Part shown: positions 4,364 to 5,145 of the stretch, in pieces
How positions within the stretch are numbered: position 1 is the first letter of the stretch
Layout: each line of letters starts with the position of its first letter
Assembly: GCA_015904055.1 (NCBI GenBank)
Contig: JABMDE010000088.1
Span: 1-5,145 of the forward strand
Source of the DNA: Nitrospira sp.
GTDB taxonomy: Bacteria > Nitrospirota > Nitrospiria > Nitrospirales > Nitrospiraceae
Length of the DNA stretch: 5,145 nt
Direction: 5' to 3'
Notes under the pieces: model-generated
Database searches by the model: none
What the model saw: only the letters and a program-made list of their open reading frames with translations
What the model was told of the DNA's origin: nothing
Made by a program: the position numbers and the translations under genes

Positions 4364-5145
4364 ATGTCAGCATCGATCTTAATTGTGGATGACGAAGAGG
4401 GGATTCGTACTTCGTTACGAAGCATTCTCGAAGACGAAGGGTACGAGGTGGCAACGGCAGCCGGCGGAGCCGAGGCGCTGAAGGTTTGTGGCAGCGATCC
4501 GCCCGACCTCATGATGCTCGACATCTGGATGCCGGAGATGGATGGGTTGGAGACCTTGCGGCGCGTGAAGGAATTTGTGCCGGCGACACAGGTCATGATG
4601 ATGTCCGGTCATGGTTCCATTGAAACCGCGGTCAAGGCCGTCAAACTGGGGGCCTACGACTATATCGAAAAGCCGCTTTCTTTGGAGAACGTGACGCTGC
4701 GCGTCAAGCACGCCTTGGAACAGTATCGATTGGAGCAGGAGAATCAGACGCTGCGGACCAGGGTCCAGCAGAAATTTGAGCTGGTCGGACAGTCTCCGGC
4801 GATGCAGCAATTGCGGCAATTGATCGAAACCGCCGGTCCGACGAACAGCCGGGTGTTGATCGGCGGTGAAAATGGAACAGGGAAGGAACTGGTCGCGCGC
4901 GCTATTCACATGCACAGTTCCAGGGCCGACCATCCATTCGTGGCTGTGAACTGCGCGGCGATCCCTGAAACGTTGATCGAGAGTGAACTGTTCGGCCATG
5001 AGAAAGGGTCCTTTACCGGGGCCACCTCGATGAAGCGGGGGCAATTTGAGCAGGCCGACGGTGGCACGCTGTTTCTCGATGAAATCGGGGACATGAGTCT
5101 GAATACGCAGGCCAAGGTGTTGCGGGCCTTGCAAGAGCAGCAGTT
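4364..5145 (+). CDS. ntrX: NtrX-like sigma-54-dependent response regulator (partial, 3' end outside window)
   Basis: 260 full codons to the edge, no stop. The ATG at 4364 has a GGGGGGAG Shine-Dalgarno at 4353-4360. The receiver domain (about 1-120) has acidic pocket D9/D10, phospho-acceptor D53 ([13 protein letters not shown]), S81 and K103 (YIEKP). A helical linker (118-137) leads to the AAA+ sigma-54 interaction domain from about 139: ELVGQSPAM, Walker A GENGTGKE (168-175), the sigma-54 contact loop [13 protein letters not shown] (208-220) and Walker [12 protein letters not shown] (234-244). The contact loop is GSFTGA instead of the common GAFTGA. The missing part should hold the rest of AAA+ and a Fis-type helix-turn-helix. 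When phosphorylated, such proteins oligomerise and use ATP to open sigma-54 RNA polymerase complexes. NtrX fits best because of the NtrY-like neighbour; NtrC or another group member cannot be excluded without the C-terminus. Confidence 0.88.
   Translation, partial: MSASILIVDDEEGIRTSLRSILEDEGYEVATAAGGAEALKVCGSDPPDLMMLDIWMPEMDGLETLRRVKEFVPATQVMMMSGHGSIETAVKAVKLGAYDYIEKPLSLENVTLRVKHALEQYRLEQENQTLRTRVQQKFELVGQSPAMQQLRQLIETAGPTNSRVLIGGENGTGKELVARAIHMHSSRADHPFVAVNCAAIPETLIESELFGHEKGSFTGATSMKRGQFEQADGGTLFLDEIGDMSLNTQAKVLRALQEQQ

Noticed and set aside
5062..5078. Sigma-54-like TGGCACG followed by TTCT
   Set aside because: The second half does not match TTGC, and the bases encode the conserved Walker B segment GGTLFL, which explains them.
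4415..5134. 239-codon open frame on the minus strand
   Set aside because: It lies wholly opposite the response regulator gene, whose receiver and AAA+ motifs are clear; the antisense frame shows no domain and has proline/histidine-rich shadow composition.

Overview
The window looks like chromosomal DNA from a moderately GC-rich Gram-negative-type bacterium. An NtrY-like kinase beside an NtrX-like sigma-54 activator, a two-domain MazG and a DUF1844 protein together recall Nitrospira or a related Nitrospirota lineage. That assignment is inference from protein style and gene content, not from a search. No tRNA, rRNA, CRISPR array, transposase gene or phage gene is visible.

Left part (1-1783), minus strand. 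mazG, a two-domain nucleoside triphosphate pyrophosphohydrolase, overlaps by four bases (ATGA) a 205-residue single-pass membrane protein of unknown function, so the two are probably translationally coupled. Below them, a stem-loop and a strong sigma-70-type promoter precede a second membrane-anchored protein that runs off the left edge. This gene has no stop inside the window and is easily missed.

Middle part (1784-2527). A divergent intergenic region carries a plus-strand promoter and two short palindromes. It drives a small, AT-richer orphan gene of 94 codons. After it comes about 270 bases without a gene, holding a long-range inverted repeat with a G-quadruplex-type motif in its loop, a second short hairpin and a candidate promoter.

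Right part (2528-5145), plus strand. A DUF1844 protein is followed by a clear promoter and ribosome binding site that point to a start at 3067. The kinase reading frame, however, is open only from 3152, in another frame, and begins at the very end of a HAMP domain. The simplest reading is an NtrY-type membrane sensor kinase that has lost its transmembrane, sensor and most of its HAMP region by an internal deletion (or an assembly join), leaving an intact soluble PAS-HisKA-HATPase part. A 99-base gap with two opposed arrays of 7-bp repeats separates it from an NtrX-like response regulator, which is cut by the right edge inside its AAA+ domain. Kinase and regulator would form one phosphorelay acting on sigma-54 promoters. 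I see no dedicated defence or other novel multi-gene system. The most notable items are the truncated kinase, the heptamer arrays, the structured 2322-2411 region and the small orphan gene.
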